The notes: generated from the sequence alone by a model not told the origin. A stretch of 56,802 nucleotides of DNA from Bacteroides caecigallinarum (GCF_021530995.1 NZ_JADYTF010000006.1:1-56802), one strand, 5' to 3'. Positions 36,171-45,820 are shown, numbered from the stretch's first letter. A program made the numbers and translations.

Positions 36171-36216
36171 AAATTAAAAGTGCTGCGAACGATTGCTCGC
36201 CGAGCACTTTTAATTT
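36171..36216 (-). terminator. Hairpin between araA and the araB-like gene
   Basis: A perfect 14-base stem (AAATTAAAAGTGCT with AGCACTTTTAATTT) with an 18-base loop sits 18 bases after the araA stop. T-rich AAGTTT repeats follow on the araB side. It may cause partial termination or stabilise the upstream mRNA. Confidence 0.6.
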
Positions 36217-36233
36217 ATATTATGACTTGTTTA

Positions 36234-37760
36234 TTAGCAAAGAGCTTTGTTCAGCATGTAGTAAACTTCGTTCATACGGAGTTCTTTCTTGAATTCGCTG
36301 ATTGTAGTGTCTTTGTTGATATGAACCATTTCGATGCCAGCGATTTCTGCATAGTCTTCCCAGTATTCAGCTGTCAGATCGTATGAGAAGCAAGAGTGGT
36401 GAGTACCACCTGCAAGAATCCATGCGCCTGCACCTACTTCGAAGTTAGGCATAGGTTTCCACAAAGCAGAAGCTACAGGAAGTTTTGGCAATGGTTTTGG
36501 TTCGATACATTCTACATCGTTTACAATGAGGCGGAAACGGTTTCCGAGGTCAACAACTGTAGCTGTACATCCAGTACCAACTTTAGAAGTAAATACAAGG
36601 CGTGCAGTCTGGCTCTTGCGTACACCGATACCGAGGAAGTGAACTTCCAGACGAGGTTTCTTGGCAGCGATCAGTGGACAAACTTCCAACATGTGTGCCT
36701 GAAGAATTGAACTGTTCTTTCCGTCGAAGTTCAATGTATAGTCTTCAAGGAATGAGCAACCGTTTGCGAGTCCCTGGTTCATTACCCATACTGTACGGTA
36801 GAGAGCTGCAGATTTCCAGTCACCTTCAGCACCAAATCCATAACCTTCTGCCATCAGACGCTGTGATGCAAGTCCAGGAATCTGGTCGAAGTAGCTGCCG
36901 TCTGTCTGTCCGAGGTCATCGAAGTTTGTAGTGAAACCTTTTGCACCTTTAGCTTTCAAGATAGCGCGAAGAGCAAGTTCAGCCTTAGCTGCGTTCCATA
37001 CTTTCTGATATGCTTCTGTAGATTTGTCTTCAAGTTCAGCATCGTGGTCGTATTCGCTGAAGTAAGTTTTAACCAAAGCTTCAACTTCTTCGTCCTTGAT
37101 ATTCTTGTGGTATTCCATCAGTTCGCTTACCGGGCAGTAATCTACGTGGTAACCCATGCGCTGTTCAGCTTCTACTTTGTCACCGTCTGTTACGGCTACA
37201 TTGTTCATTTGGTCGCCGAAACGCAAGATAAGCATATCCTGTGAGTCAGCCCATGCAGCACATACTCTCATCCATACAGCAATCTTGCTGAGAGTTTCTT
37301 CGTCTTTCCAGTAACCTACAACCACTTTGCGGCGTACACGCATACGAGTGCAGATATGACCGAATTCGCGGTCGCCGTGTGCACTCTGATTCAAGTTCAT
37401 GAAATCCATATCCATAGTATCCCAAGGAATTTCCTTGTTGAACTGAGTGTGAAGGTGCAGCAAAGGTTTCTTCAACTGCTGCAAACCGTGAATCCACATT
37501 TTAGCAGGAGAGAATGTGTGCATCCATGTGATTACACCTACACATTTTTCATCATTGTTTGCTGCCTTGAATACTGCTTCCACTTCTTTAGAAGAGTTTG
37601 CAGTGCCTTTATATACAACCTTAACAGGAAGTTTTCCACTTTCGTTAAGACCTGCTACCATTTCGTTACTGTGTGCGTCGACTGCTATTACTGCGTCGCC
37701 TCCGTAAAGGAGCTGAGCTCCGGTTACGAACCATACTTCATACTGATTGAATGCGTTCAT
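36234..37760 (-). CDS. araA: L-arabinose isomerase
   Basis: The 508-residue protein is a full-length AraA. It has YEVWFVTGAQLLYG at the start, CVGVITWMHTFSPAKMWI near residue 93, and the metal-site motif AEGYGFGAEGDWKSAALYR near 305. LEVCPLIAAKKPRLEVHFLGIG and GTHHSCFSYDLT complete the catalytic set. It converts L-arabinose to L-ribulose in the cytoplasm, the first step of the pathway. It lies 64 bases after araD in the operon. Confidence 0.97.
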   Translation of the reverse strand: MNAFNQYEVWFVTGAQLLYGGDAVIAVDAHSNEMVAGLNESGKLPVKVVYKGTANSSKEVEAVFKAANNDEKCVGVITWMHTFSPAKMWIHGLQQLKKPLLHLHTQFNKEIPWDTMDMDFMNLNQSAHGDREFGHICTRMRVRRKVVVGYWKDEETLSKIAVWMRVCAAWADSQDMLILRFGDQMNNVAVTDGDKVEAEQRMGYHVDYCPVSELMEYHKNIKDEEVEALVKTYFSEYDHDAELEDKSTEAYQKVWNAAKAELALRAILKAKGAKGFTTNFDDLGQTDGSYFDQIPGLASQRLMAEGYGFGAEGDWKSAALYRTVWVMNQGLANGCSFLEDYTLNFDGKNSSILQAHMLEVCPLIAAKKPRLEVHFLGIGVRKSQTARLVFTSKVGTGCTATVVDLGNRFRLIVNDVECIEPKPLPKLPVASALWKPMPNFEVGAGAWILAGGTHHSCFSYDLTAEYWEDYAEIAGIEMVHINKDTTISEFKKELRMNEVYYMLNKALC

Positions 37761-37824
37761 AATTTTTGATTTTATTAAAAGGTAATAATTTGTTTATTTC
37801 AGTATTTATTAATTTCTGTTGTTT

Positions 37825-38514
37825 TTACTTTTTCTGTCCGTAATAAGCGTTAGGACCGTGCTTGCGGTTGAAATGTTTTTCTACCAGCAGAGGATTCATT
37901 GTAAGATTAGGATTTGCAGCGTAAGCAATGCTTGCCATCTTTGCAACTTGTTCCATAACAACAGCATTGTGTACCGCATCATTGGCATCCTTACCCCATG
38001 AGAAAGGACCATGATTTTTCACTAATACTCCCGGAGTGTGTACCGGGTTCATACCTTCGAAACGCTTAACTATTACGTTTCCTGTTTCCTTTTCGTATTC
38101 TCCTTTTACTTCAGCCTCAGTCATATCGGCTGTACAAGGAATAGCTTCGTGGAAATAGTCGGCATGAGTTGTTCCTATATTTGGAATATCAAGTCCTGCC
38201 TGGGCCCATGCAGTGGCATAAGTTGAGTGAGTGTGAACCACACCGCCGATTTCAGGGAATGCCTTGTAAAGTACCAGATGGGTAGGAGTGTCGCTTGATG
38301 GACGAAGTGAACCTTCCACTACATTGCCTTCAAGGTCTACTACCACCATATCGTCTACTTTCATCTCATCATATGATACTCCGCTTGGCTTTATCACTAC
38401 AAGTCCGGTTTCGCGGTCTATTGCCGAAACGTTACCCCAAGTGAAAATTACAAGTCCATGTTTCACCAAATCCAGGTTAGCATGGAATACTTTTTCTTTT
38501 AATGCTTCTAACAT
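37825..38514 (-). CDS. araD: L-ribulose-5-phosphate 4-epimerase
   Basis: The 229-residue protein is a class II aldolase/epimerase. It has [16 protein letters not shown], the substrate loop [10 protein letters not shown], and the zinc ligands in [16 protein letters not shown] plus a third His further on ([10 protein letters not shown]). It turns L-ribulose 5-phosphate into D-xylulose 5-phosphate, the entry point to the pentose phosphate pathway. It starts 20 bases after araR. The operon context makes AraD much more likely than the related fuculose aldolase. Confidence 0.94.
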   Translation of the reverse strand: MLEALKEKVFHANLDLVKHGLVIFTWGNVSAIDRETGLVVIKPSGVSYDEMKVDDMVVVDLEGNVVEGSLRPSSDTPTHLVLYKAFPEIGGVVHTHSTYATAWAQAGLDIPNIGTTHADYFHEAIPCTADMTEAEVKGEYEKETGNVIVKRFEGMNPVHTPGVLVKNHGPFSWGKDANDAVHNAVVMEQVAKMASIAYAANPNLTMNPLLVEKHFNRKHGPNAYYGQKK

Positions 38515-38534
38515 ATATCTGAGTCTTTTATTGT

Positions 38535-39212
38535 TTAAATCTTGAATTTAGGATCTTTTTCGTATGCCTTGTCGTTGAATTTGTAAAGACGTGCACCTCT
38601 TTTTGATCCAGTCTTGTCTATTTTGTCTGTTTGTTCTATAAAATCCATTTCTGCTATACGCTTACGGAAATTTCTTTTGTCCATTGTTTCTCCGTAGATA
38701 GCTTCGTACAGGTTTTGCAGTTGTGTCAGTGTGAATAGTTCCGGAAGAAGATTGAAACCTATAGGCTTGTGCGAAGATTTTTCTTTCATCATTTTCCTGG
38801 CTTTTTTCACCATCTCAGAATGGTCGAAAATCAGTTCAGGTACTTCGTTTATATTTATCCAGTGTGCATTATGCTGTTGAACCAGCTCACGGTCATATTC
38901 ATTTATATTTATCAATGCATAGTATGCTAATGATATAACACGTTCTCCCGGATCTCTTTCTACGGCACCAAATGCGCCAATCTGTTCCATATAGACATCT
39001 TCCAGTCCTGTCAGTTCGCTCAATACTCGTTTAGCTGCATCATCTGCACTTTCGTTTTCCTGTATAAATCCTCCCATAAGAGACCATTTCCCTTTAGCCG
39101 GCTCAAAATTTCTCTTTAGAAGGAGGAGATTCAGTTCGCCTTTGTCGAAACCGAATATGATACAGTCAATGCCGACATAGAATTTTGGATTATGTTTGTA
39201 ATAAGCTGTCAT
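38535..39212 (-). CDS. araR: AraR, Nudix-type repressor of arabinose genes
   Basis: The 225-residue protein has a Nudix-like domain (about 1-140) and a C-terminal winged helix (about 145-220, [20 protein letters not shown]). The Nudix box is degenerate: [20 protein letters not shown] has lost key catalytic Glu positions (RVLSELTG in place of RExxEExG), as expected of a sensor rather than a hydrolase. In B. thetaiotaomicron the homologue BT0354 is a characterised repressor released by L-arabinose. The longer frame to 39266 runs into a palindrome, so I start at MTAYYKHN. It sits between the symporter and araD, so it controls its own operon. Confidence 0.9.
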   Translation of the reverse strand: MTAYYKHNPKFYVGIDCIIFGFDKGELNLLLLKRNFEPAKGKWSLMGGFIQENESADDAAKRVLSELTGLEDVYMEQIGAFGAVERDPGERVISLAYYALININEYDRELVQQHNAHWININEVPELIFDHSEMVKKARKMMKEKSSHKPIGFNLLPELFTLTQLQNLYEAIYGETMDKRNFRKRIAEMDFIEQTDKIDKTGSKRGARLYKFNDKAYEKDPKFKI

Positions 39213-39227
39213 GTAAATACAGATTTT

Positions 39228-39269
39228 ATATTGTTCTACATTTATTCGGTTGCAAATGTAGAACAATAT
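39228..39269. promoter_or_regulatory. Perfect 16-bp inverted repeat ahead of araR
   Basis: Arms ATATTGTTCTACATTT (39228-39243) and AAATGTAGAACAATAT (39254-39269) are exactly complementary, with a 10-base spacer, in the short gap between the symporter stop and araR. No T run follows on the minus strand, so it is not a standard terminator. Each arm loosely resembles one half of the candidate operators ahead of the first gene of the operon. It may be an AraR autoregulatory site or an RNA hairpin. Confidence 0.6.
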
Positions 39270-39278
39270 TTATAGTTT

Positions 39279-41024
39279 TTACCAGAAATATGCGTAGAAT
39301 AATCCGCAGAGAACCACAACACCAAGTGTAGCTATTACGTCCCACTTGTTCCAGCTCTTTCTGATAAGTTCCTTATAGCTGCCGGTGAATGTGATTGCTT
39401 CAATCTGTTGTGCAGTTGGTTTAGGAGTGAAGCAAGACACTACGGCCATCATTATCATAAGGAAAACAAGCAACCATATTTCGAAAATCAACCAGTTAGT
39501 CTGCCAGAACCATGCTGTTGCATCCCAAAATGCTCCTTCCATAGTTGCTGTACCACTCTTTGTTATTACGTTTGTAACTAGTCTTACCATACCAATAATG
39601 AAACCGCCGATAAGACCCCATTCACCAGCCTTTGGAGTGATTCTCTTAGAAAAGATACCCAATGTGAACACTGCTACCATGGCTGGAGCCAACAGAGACT
39701 GGATGTCCTGCAGATAGCTGTATAGGTTGTCCATGTTCATCATGATAGGCAGCCAGAGCAAACCGAGGATAACTACTACCACTGTAGCTACACGACCAAC
39801 GAATACATAGTGTGCTTCGCTCTTACCCTGACGCATAGGTTTGTAGAAGTCTTCTGTAAACAGTGTCGCACAGCTGTTGAAGAATGCTGCAAGTGAAGTA
39901 ACCAATGCACAGATGAAACCGATTGTTACCAGACCTTTCACACCTGCAGGAAGGATGTTCTTCACCATCATGGCAAATGCACCGTCTGTGTCGTGCTGGT
40001 TGTTAAGGTCCATTACGATACCGCTATTAGGGTCCTGTGCCAATGCCACAGCTACCATACCAGGGATAAGGAACATGAATACAGGAAGCAGTTTGAAGTA
40101 ACCTGCAGCGATTGTACCGCGGCGTGCACGTTTCATAACTACATCGTCCGATTCACCTTTCTGCTGTCCAAGAACACGCTGAACGATATGTTGGTCTGTA
40201 CACCAGTACCAGAAACCGATGATAGATGCTCCGATGAATACTGCAAATCCGGGGAATTTAGGATACATAGGATCGCCTTCGTCCCAGTGGAACATGTGGT
40301 TGATTCCGTAACCGTCGTGAGCAGAACGTGCATAGTCCATCATGTTGCTCCATCCATCTACAATGCTTCCATGTCCAAGTGCAGATAATCCTAAGAATAG
40401 TACAAGGAACGAGCCTATGATAAGGATAGGTGTCTGAATAGCAGACATTGTCATAACTCCTTTCATGCCTCCCAATACTGTAAATACGGCAGTAATGGCA
40501 ATCAGTCCCAAAGCTCCCCACCAGAAAGGAAGGCCGAGCAGATATTCGAAGAAGATACCGCCTGTGAAAGCTGTAACGCTGACTTTTGTAAGAATATATG
40601 CAATCAATGTGATGATACTCAACCATGAACCTGTTCTCTGAGTATAACGGTATTTCAGGAAGTCAGGCATAGTGATAATCTTGCCCATTTTGTTGTTCAA
40701 TAACTGATAGAATGGAACAAACAACCATCCCAAAATAAGAATCATCCAACCCTGCATTTCCCAGTGTGCCATACCTACACCGTCTTTTGCTCCTGTACCT
40801 GCAAGTCCTACTAAGTGTTCTGAACCGATGTTGGCTGCAAAGATTGCAGCACCGATAACGTACCATGGTTCACCTTTTCCAAACAAATAATCCTGACTGT
40901 CGGCTCCCTGCATTGCAAGCTTGTCCTTACGTACTGCACGCCAAACAGCCCATGCTACTCCTAAAATACCTATGACCAGAACAGCCCAGTCCAACCAAAT
41001 AAATTCTTTTGAACTCCAATTCAT
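39279..41024 (-). CDS. araP: Sodium/sugar symporter (SSS family), likely L-arabinose uptake
   Basis: The 581-residue protein has about fourteen hydrophobic segments and the SSS/SGLT family signature regions: GAAIFAANIGSEHLVGLAGT near residue 60, then FYQLLNNKMGKIITMPDFLK with YRYTQRTGS, and FGFWYWCTDQHIVQRVLGQ-like sequence near 275. Such carriers bring sugar into the cell with sodium. The specificity for L-arabinose is inferred from its place in the operon, second after the epimerase. A BT0355-type homologue holds the same place in B. thetaiotaomicron. Confidence 0.9.
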   Translation of the reverse strand: MNWSSKEFIWLDWAVLVIGILGVAWAVWRAVRKDKLAMQGADSQDYLFGKGEPWYVIGAAIFAANIGSEHLVGLAGTGAKDGVGMAHWEMQGWMILILGWLFVPFYQLLNNKMGKIITMPDFLKYRYTQRTGSWLSIITLIAYILTKVSVTAFTGGIFFEYLLGLPFWWGALGLIAITAVFTVLGGMKGVMTMSAIQTPILIIGSFLVLFLGLSALGHGSIVDGWSNMMDYARSAHDGYGINHMFHWDEGDPMYPKFPGFAVFIGASIIGFWYWCTDQHIVQRVLGQQKGESDDVVMKRARRGTIAAGYFKLLPVFMFLIPGMVAVALAQDPNSGIVMDLNNQHDTDGAFAMMVKNILPAGVKGLVTIGFICALVTSLAAFFNSCATLFTEDFYKPMRQGKSEAHYVFVGRVATVVVVILGLLWLPIMMNMDNLYSYLQDIQSLLAPAMVAVFTLGIFSKRITPKAGEWGLIGGFIIGMVRLVTNVITKSGTATMEGAFWDATAWFWQTNWLIFEIWLLVFLMIMMAVVSCFTPKPTAQQIEAITFTGSYKELIRKSWNKWDVIATLGVVVLCGLFYAYFW

Positions 41025-41057
41025 GATAAAAGTGTTTTTATGATATTATACTATATG

Positions 41058-42203
41058 TTATTTTTCAACTCCGAATTTGAAAATGCAGTGGCTGTAGTAT
41101 TTTTCTCCTGGTTTGAGGATTACTGAAGGCCATTGAGTCTTGTTAGGACTGTCAGGATAATGTTGTGATTCAAGACATACAGAAGCACGCTGTGGATATG
41201 CTACACCGTGTTTTCCTTTTACTTCTCCAGTCAGGAAGTTTCCTGTATATACCTGTATTCCCGGTTCGTTGGTATAAACTTCAAGTGTTATGCCGCTTGT
41301 TGGGCTTGTAAGTTTGGCTGCAACCTTTGTATCGTCACCTTTGGTAGACAAGACCCAGTTGTGGTCGAAACCATTTCCGAACTTAACTTGCTCATTGTCA
41401 AAAGCTGTTACGTCCGGAGCAATTGTTTTAGGCGTGTTGAAGTCGAAAGGAGTGTCTTTAACGGCCATAATTTCTCCTGTAGTCATATAAGTGCTATCTA
41501 CTGGAGTTATGCTATCCGAAGCTACATATAGGATATGGTCTGTAGCCGGTTTAGACATGTCACCGCTAAGATTGAAATATGAATGGTTTGTCATATTAAT
41601 AATTGTAGTCTTATCAGTAGTGGCATCATATTTTATGTCAATTGCATTGTCTGGAGTCAATGTATAAGTAACGTTTGCAGTGACATTTCCAGGGAAATTG
41701 TTGTCGCCGTCGGCTGACTTCATAGTAAGAACGATAGTGCTGTCGTTAGTCTGGTTGGCTTCATATACCTGATACTGCCATCCTGTAGGTCCGCCGTGCA
41801 GACAGTGTCCGAAATTGTTTGTCGGCAACTGTATCTCCTGTCCGTCGATATTGATTTTACCTTTGTTGATACGGTTTGCATATCTTCCTATGCTTGCTCC
41901 GAAATCGCTTGGTATGTTCTGATAGTCATTAATATTGTCGAATCCGAGAACTACATCTGTCATATTACCGTTTTTGTCCGGTACCATAACGGAAACTATT
42001 CTACCTCCGAAGTTTGTAACACAAACCTCCATTCCATTTTTGTTGGTAAGTTTGTAAAGACCTGTTTTCTTACTGCCGTCAATCGTTGTCTCAAAATTAG
42101 CAGGATTAAGTCCTGACAATGTAAGTTCAACCTTTTTCTCTTGTGATGCGCATCCGCTTAATAAAACTACAGCAGCACCAACGCTTAAAAATGATTTCTT
42201 CAT
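41058..42203 (-). CDS. galM: Aldose 1-epimerase, lipoprotein form
   Basis: The 381-residue protein has a lipoprotein signal (MKKSFLSVGAAVVLLSGCAS, Cys near 18) and a mutarotase domain: ASIGRYANRINKGKINIDG, LHGGPTGWQYQVYEA, MTNHSYFNLSGDM and the catalytic Glu in ASVCLESQHYPDSPN. It speeds interconversion of alpha and beta sugar anomers, probably of arabinose in the periplasm before import. A second in-frame ATG lies three codons upstream (42212). It is the first gene of the ara operon, behind two candidate operators. Confidence 0.93.
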   Translation of the reverse strand: MKKSFLSVGAAVVLLSGCASQEKKVELTLSGLNPANFETTIDGSKKTGLYKLTNKNGMEVCVTNFGGRIVSVMVPDKNGNMTDVVLGFDNINDYQNIPSDFGASIGRYANRINKGKINIDGQEIQLPTNNFGHCLHGGPTGWQYQVYEANQTNDSTIVLTMKSADGDNNFPGNVTANVTYTLTPDNAIDIKYDATTDKTTIINMTNHSYFNLSGDMSKPATDHILYVASDSITPVDSTYMTTGEIMAVKDTPFDFNTPKTIAPDVTAFDNEQVKFGNGFDHNWVLSTKGDDTKVAAKLTSPTSGITLEVYTNEPGIQVYTGNFLTGEVKGKHGVAYPQRASVCLESQHYPDSPNKTQWPSVILKPGEKYYSHCIFKFGVEK

Positions 42204-42244
42204 GTTTCTCATTATATATATTTTTATGGTGTTTTCTTTTTACG

Positions 42245-42321
42245 GTGTAAAAGTAACACTTATTTTCTTAAGTTGTTCCTGTTTGAATATGTTTGACAAC
42301 ATTAAAGTGTTGTTTTTACAC
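42245..42321 (-). promoter_or_regulatory. Promoter region of the ara operon with two candidate AraR operators
   Basis: Two similar palindromes are visible: GTGTAAAAGTAACACTT (42245-42261) and AAGTGTTGTTTTTACACTT (42305-42323), both of the form AAGTGT-N7-ACACTT and about 60 bases apart. On the minus strand the first includes TACTTTTA, a near match to the -7 box, so a bound repressor would cover the promoter. I cannot recall the published AraR consensus exactly, so the assignment rests on symmetry, duplication and position. Confidence 0.6.
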
Positions 42322-42456
42322 TTTTGGACAGTAAATATAGTATGTGGTATTTAAAATATTGTGTAATAGTAATAAATAAGTTCTTATAATGAAATAATAT
42401 TTTGAATTTTAAGAATAAAAAAATACTATCTTTTAATAAAAGACTGAACTTAAATG

Positions 42457-42464
42457 TATTTTTG
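42457..42464 (+). promoter_or_regulatory. -7 promoter box for yaaA
   Basis: TATTTTTG followed by C fits the -7 consensus and ends 32 bases before the ATG. Confidence 0.5.
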
Positions 42465-42496
42465 CAACTAGAGAAAACAAAAAACATTTTTATCCT

Positions 42497-43261
42497 ATGA
42501 TGATTTATATATCCTGTGCAAAAACAATGACAGCACGCAGTAAAAAGCAGATACCTTTTACTACTATTCCTAGATTTTATAATGAAGCTGCATGTAATAT
42601 AAGATGTTTATCACAATTCAATAGCAGCGAGATAGCCAAAATGTTGAGGGTAAATTCAAAACTGGCAGCAGAGAACTATTTCAGATTTCAGAATTTTTTT
42701 TCTGAAGACAATATAGGATTGCCTGCCATTTTGTCTTATACCGGTATGGTCTTCAAACATCTTTCCGTAAATGATTTTTCTGAAGATGATTTTAAGTATG
42801 CCCAGGATCATTTGTTGATTACTTCATTTCTTTATGGTTTATTACGTCCGTTAGATATTATAAAGAATTATCGTCTTGAGGGAGATGTAAAATTGCCGGA
42901 AAGGAGTGGTGTTAATATGTTTGATTTTTGGAAACCGATATTGACAGATTTTTTTATCGATGAAATAAAGAATCAAGGTGGTATTCTAGTAAATCTTGCC
43001 AGCAATGAGATGAAAGATCTTTTTGATTGGAAGCGAGTATGCAGCGAAGTTAAGGTTGTAACTCCGGATTTTCAAGTATATAAAAACGGCAAGTTATCGA
43101 CAGTTGTAATATATGCCAAAATGTGTCGTGGTGAGATGACCCGCTTTCTTCTGAAAAAACGAATAGAGGATCCTGAACAGATTAAATCGTTTGAATGGGA
43201 AGGATTCTGTTATAATGAGCAGGAGAGTACTGATGACCATTTGGTGTTTACAATGGGGTGA
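42497..43261 (+). CDS. yaaA: Peroxide stress protein YaaA (UPF0246)
   Basis: The 254-residue protein matches the YaaA/DUF328 family over its whole length: MIYISCAKTM at the start, YTGMVFKHLSVNDFSEDDF, LYGLLRPLDIIKNYRLE, and FDFWKPILTDFF with NLASNEMKDLFDW. In E. coli YaaA limits DNA and protein damage during H2O2 stress by lowering free iron. It is transcribed alone, divergent from the ara operon, and shares a bidirectional terminator with dnaK. The ATG at 42500 is an equally possible start. Confidence 0.92.
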   Translation: MMIYISCAKTMTARSKKQIPFTTIPRFYNEAACNIRCLSQFNSSEIAKMLRVNSKLAAENYFRFQNFFSEDNIGLPAILSYTGMVFKHLSVNDFSEDDFKYAQDHLLITSFLYGLLRPLDIIKNYRLEGDVKLPERSGVNMFDFWKPILTDFFIDEIKNQGGILVNLASNEMKDLFDWKRVCSEVKVVTPDFQVYKNGKLSTVVIYAKMCRGEMTRFLLKKRIEDPEQIKSFEWEGFCYNEQESTDDHLVFTMG

Positions 43262-43388
43262 TTGTTTCTTTAAATGGTATTTAATTATTTATTTTACATT
43301 ATCTACTAATTTGTTGCGATACAAATATGGTACAATTATTCCATTAAAAAGCCAATAAACAAACAAACAAAAAGTAAAGAAAAATAAA

Positions 43389-43421
43389 AAAGGTGTGAAA
43401 CCGCTTGAGTTTCACACCTTT
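43389..43421. terminator. Bidirectional terminator between yaaA and dnaK
   Basis: A perfect 13-base stem (AAAGGTGTGAAAC with GTTTCACACCTTT), a 7-base loop and A/T runs on both sides lie between the convergent yaaA and dnaK genes. Confidence 0.85.
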
Positions 43422-43454
43422 ATTTATGATAATTAATATTAATCTGTCTATAGT

Positions 43455-45362
43455 TTACTTAACTTCCTCGAAATCAGCGTCCTGGACGTCGCTCTTGTCA
43501 TTAGCGCCACCATTGTTTGTCTGACCTGCGTTAGGACCTGCCTGAGCACCGCCCTGTGCGCCTGACTGAGCATACATTTCAGCGCTTGCTGCCTGGAAAG
43601 CTGACTGGAGTTCTGCGCTTGCAGCGTCAATACCAGCCAAATCCTGTGCCTTGTGAGCGTCTTTCAGTTTCTGAAGAGCAGCTTCGATAGGAGCTTTCTT
43701 GTCTGCCGGAAGCTTGTCGCCAAGATCTTTCAACTGATTTTCTGTAGAGAAGATCAAGCTGTCAGCCTGGTTCAATTTGTCGATACGTTCTTTTTCTTTC
43801 TTGTCTGCTTCTGCATTTGCTTCAGCTTCAGCCTTCATGCGGTCGATTTCTTCCTTGCTCAAACCAGATGAAGCTTCGATACGGATAGCCTGTTCCTTAC
43901 CTGTAGCCTTATCCTTAGCAGATACTTTCAATATACCGTTAGCGTCGATATCGAATGTTACTTCAATCTGAGGAACACCACGACGAGCAGGAGCGATACC
44001 TGTCAAGTTGAACTGACCGATTGATTTGTTCTGTGCTGCCATAGGACGTTCACCCTGAAGTACGTGGATTGTAACTTCTGTCTGGTTGTCGGCTGCTGTG
44101 GAGAACACTTCGCTCTTCTTGCAAGGGATAGTAGTGTTGGCGTCGATAAGTTTTGTCATCACTCCACCCATTGTTTCGATACCCATTGACAATGGAGTTA
44201 CGTCAAGAAGAACAACACCCTTGATTTCGTCTGTCAATACGGCACCCTGAACTGCTGCACCTACTGCAACTACTTCGTCTGGATTAACACCCTTAGAAGG
44301 AACTTTACCGAAGAAGTCTTCTACAAGTTTCTGAACTGCTGGGATACGTGAAGAACCACCTACAAGGATAACCTCGTCGATATCTGAGTTGCTCAAACCT
44401 GCATCGCTCATAGCTTTCTTACATGGTTCAAGACAAGCCTGAATCAAGTTGTGTGCCAACTGTTCGAACTTAGAACGAGTCAAAGTCTTAACCAAGTGCT
44501 TTGGAACACCTGCTACTGGCATGATGTAAGGCAAGTTGATTTCTGTAGAAGTAGAAGATGACAATTCGATTTTTGCCTTTTCTGCCGCTTCTTTCAGACG
44601 CTGCATTGCCATTGGGTCCTGAGTCAAGTCAGCACCTTCGTCGTTCTTGAATTCCTGAACCAACCAATCGATGATTACCTGGTCGAAGTCATCACCACCA
44701 AGGTGAGTATCACCGTTTGTAGAAAGTACTTCGAACACACCGCCACCGAATTCAAGGATTGAGATATCGAATGTACCACCACCAAGGTCGAACACTGCAA
44801 CCTTCATGTCCTTGTTTGATTTGTCAACACCGTATGCAAGTGCTGCTGCTGTCGGTTCGTTTACGATACGTTTTACATCAAGACCTGCAATCTGGCCGGC
44901 TTCTTTTGTAGCCTGACGCTGTGAGTCTGAGAAGTATGCCGGAACTGTGATGACAGCTTCTGTAACTTCCTGTCCAAGGTAGTCTTCTGCAGTCTTCTTC
45001 ATTTTCTGAAGAATCATAGCTGAGATTTCCTGTGGAGTGTAAAGACGTCCGTCGATGTCAACACGTGGAGTGTTGTTTTCGCCACGAACTACTTTATATG
45101 GAACACGTTCAACTTCTTTTGATACCTGATCGTAAGTTTCACCCATGAAACGTTTGATTGAGTAAACTGTACGAGTTGGGTTTGTGATAGCCTGACGTTT
45201 TGCAGGGTCACCGATCTTACGTTCGCCGCCGTCAACGAAACCTACTACTGATGGAGTAGTACGTTTACCTTCGCTGTTAGCGATTACAACTGGTTCGTTA
45301 CCTTCGAACACTGCTACACATGAGTTTGTTGTACCTAAGTCAATACCAATAATCTTTCCCAT
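43455..45362 (-). CDS. dnaK: Chaperone DnaK (Hsp70)
   Basis: The 635-residue protein is a full-length DnaK. It has [18 protein letters not shown] at the start, [14 protein letters not shown] and [14 protein letters not shown] in the ATPase domain, a substrate-binding domain ([13 protein letters not shown]), and a Gly/Ala/Gln-rich tail ending in [11 protein letters not shown]. It folds and protects proteins with DnaJ and GrpE, neither of which is in this window. The gene stands alone. The long upstream gap contains a sigma-54-like sequence but no clear TAnnTTTG box, so its control may differ from that of ordinary genes here. Confidence 0.97.
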   Translation of the reverse strand: MGKIIGIDLGTTNSCVAVFEGNEPVVIANSEGKRTTPSVVGFVDGGERKIGDPAKRQAITNPTRTVYSIKRFMGETYDQVSKEVERVPYKVVRGENNTPRVDIDGRLYTPQEISAMILQKMKKTAEDYLGQEVTEAVITVPAYFSDSQRQATKEAGQIAGLDVKRIVNEPTAAALAYGVDKSNKDMKVAVFDLGGGTFDISILEFGGGVFEVLSTNGDTHLGGDDFDQVIIDWLVQEFKNDEGADLTQDPMAMQRLKEAAEKAKIELSSSTSTEINLPYIMPVAGVPKHLVKTLTRSKFEQLAHNLIQACLEPCKKAMSDAGLSNSDIDEVILVGGSSRIPAVQKLVEDFFGKVPSKGVNPDEVVAVGAAVQGAVLTDEIKGVVLLDVTPLSMGIETMGGVMTKLIDANTTIPCKKSEVFSTAADNQTEVTIHVLQGERPMAAQNKSIGQFNLTGIAPARRGVPQIEVTFDIDANGILKVSAKDKATGKEQAIRIEASSGLSKEEIDRMKAEAEANAEADKKEKERIDKLNQADSLIFSTENQLKDLGDKLPADKKAPIEAALQKLKDAHKAQDLAGIDAASAELQSAFQAASAEMYAQSGAQGGAQAGPNAGQTNNGGANDKSDVQDADFEEVK

Positions 45363-45431
45363 AATTTTATCTGTTTTTTATTATTATCTAATTAAGTTAT
45401 TTCTGTAACTTTTGCGTTACGCTGTACTATA

Positions 45432-45447
45432 AACAAATCGTGTGCCA
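45432..45447 (-). promoter_or_regulatory. Sigma-54-like promoter sequence ahead of dnaK
   Basis: On the minus strand TGGCAC, five bases, then TTGTT are found about 70 bases before the dnaK ATG. This is one mismatch from the -24/-12 consensus TGGCAC-N5-TTGCW. No TAnnTTTG box is seen nearby. Confidence 0.4.
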
Positions 45448-45630
45448 CGGCATAAAAATGTTTTGGCGCGGACAAAAACTGACATTTTGGCTGAAAGAGC
45501 TGTTCACCATACTGACAAATCTTTATTTTTGTCACGATTCTTTTCAGGTAAGTTAATCTGTACATCATTTTTATATAAGGGAAAGATTGTCTTGTACTGA
45601 TATTAATTGTTTTTTTTCGCCATATTATCT

Positions 45631-45712
45631 ATAAATGTAATCTGTGTTTTTATAAATACAAGTTATATTTATAAATACTCAATCTATATTTATATATATA
45701 TAATCTGTGTTT
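45631..45712. repeat. AT-rich degenerate 19-21 bp tandem repeat
   Basis: Four units of the type ATAAATNNNATCTNTGTTT start at 45631, 45652, 45671 and 45692. They make up most of the otherwise empty gap (45448-45780) between the dnaK promoter region and the acyl-CoA synthetase terminator. I see no gene there. Confidence 0.5.
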
Positions 45713-45782
45713 ATAGAAAAAATCAGCACGAAAACATCTTTTTATGGGGAAGAACGAGCTATTGTTTCGGTAGAAACAAAAA

Positions 45783-45820
45783 ATGGAGCCACTGTGGTAA
45801 CTATGCCACCGTGGCTCCAT
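45783..45820 (-). terminator. Terminator after the acyl-CoA synthetase gene
   Basis: A 15-base stem (ATGGAGCCACTGTGG with CCACCGTGGCTCCAT, one mismatch), an 8-base loop and a T-rich run on the minus strand make a strong intrinsic terminator. Confidence 0.85.
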
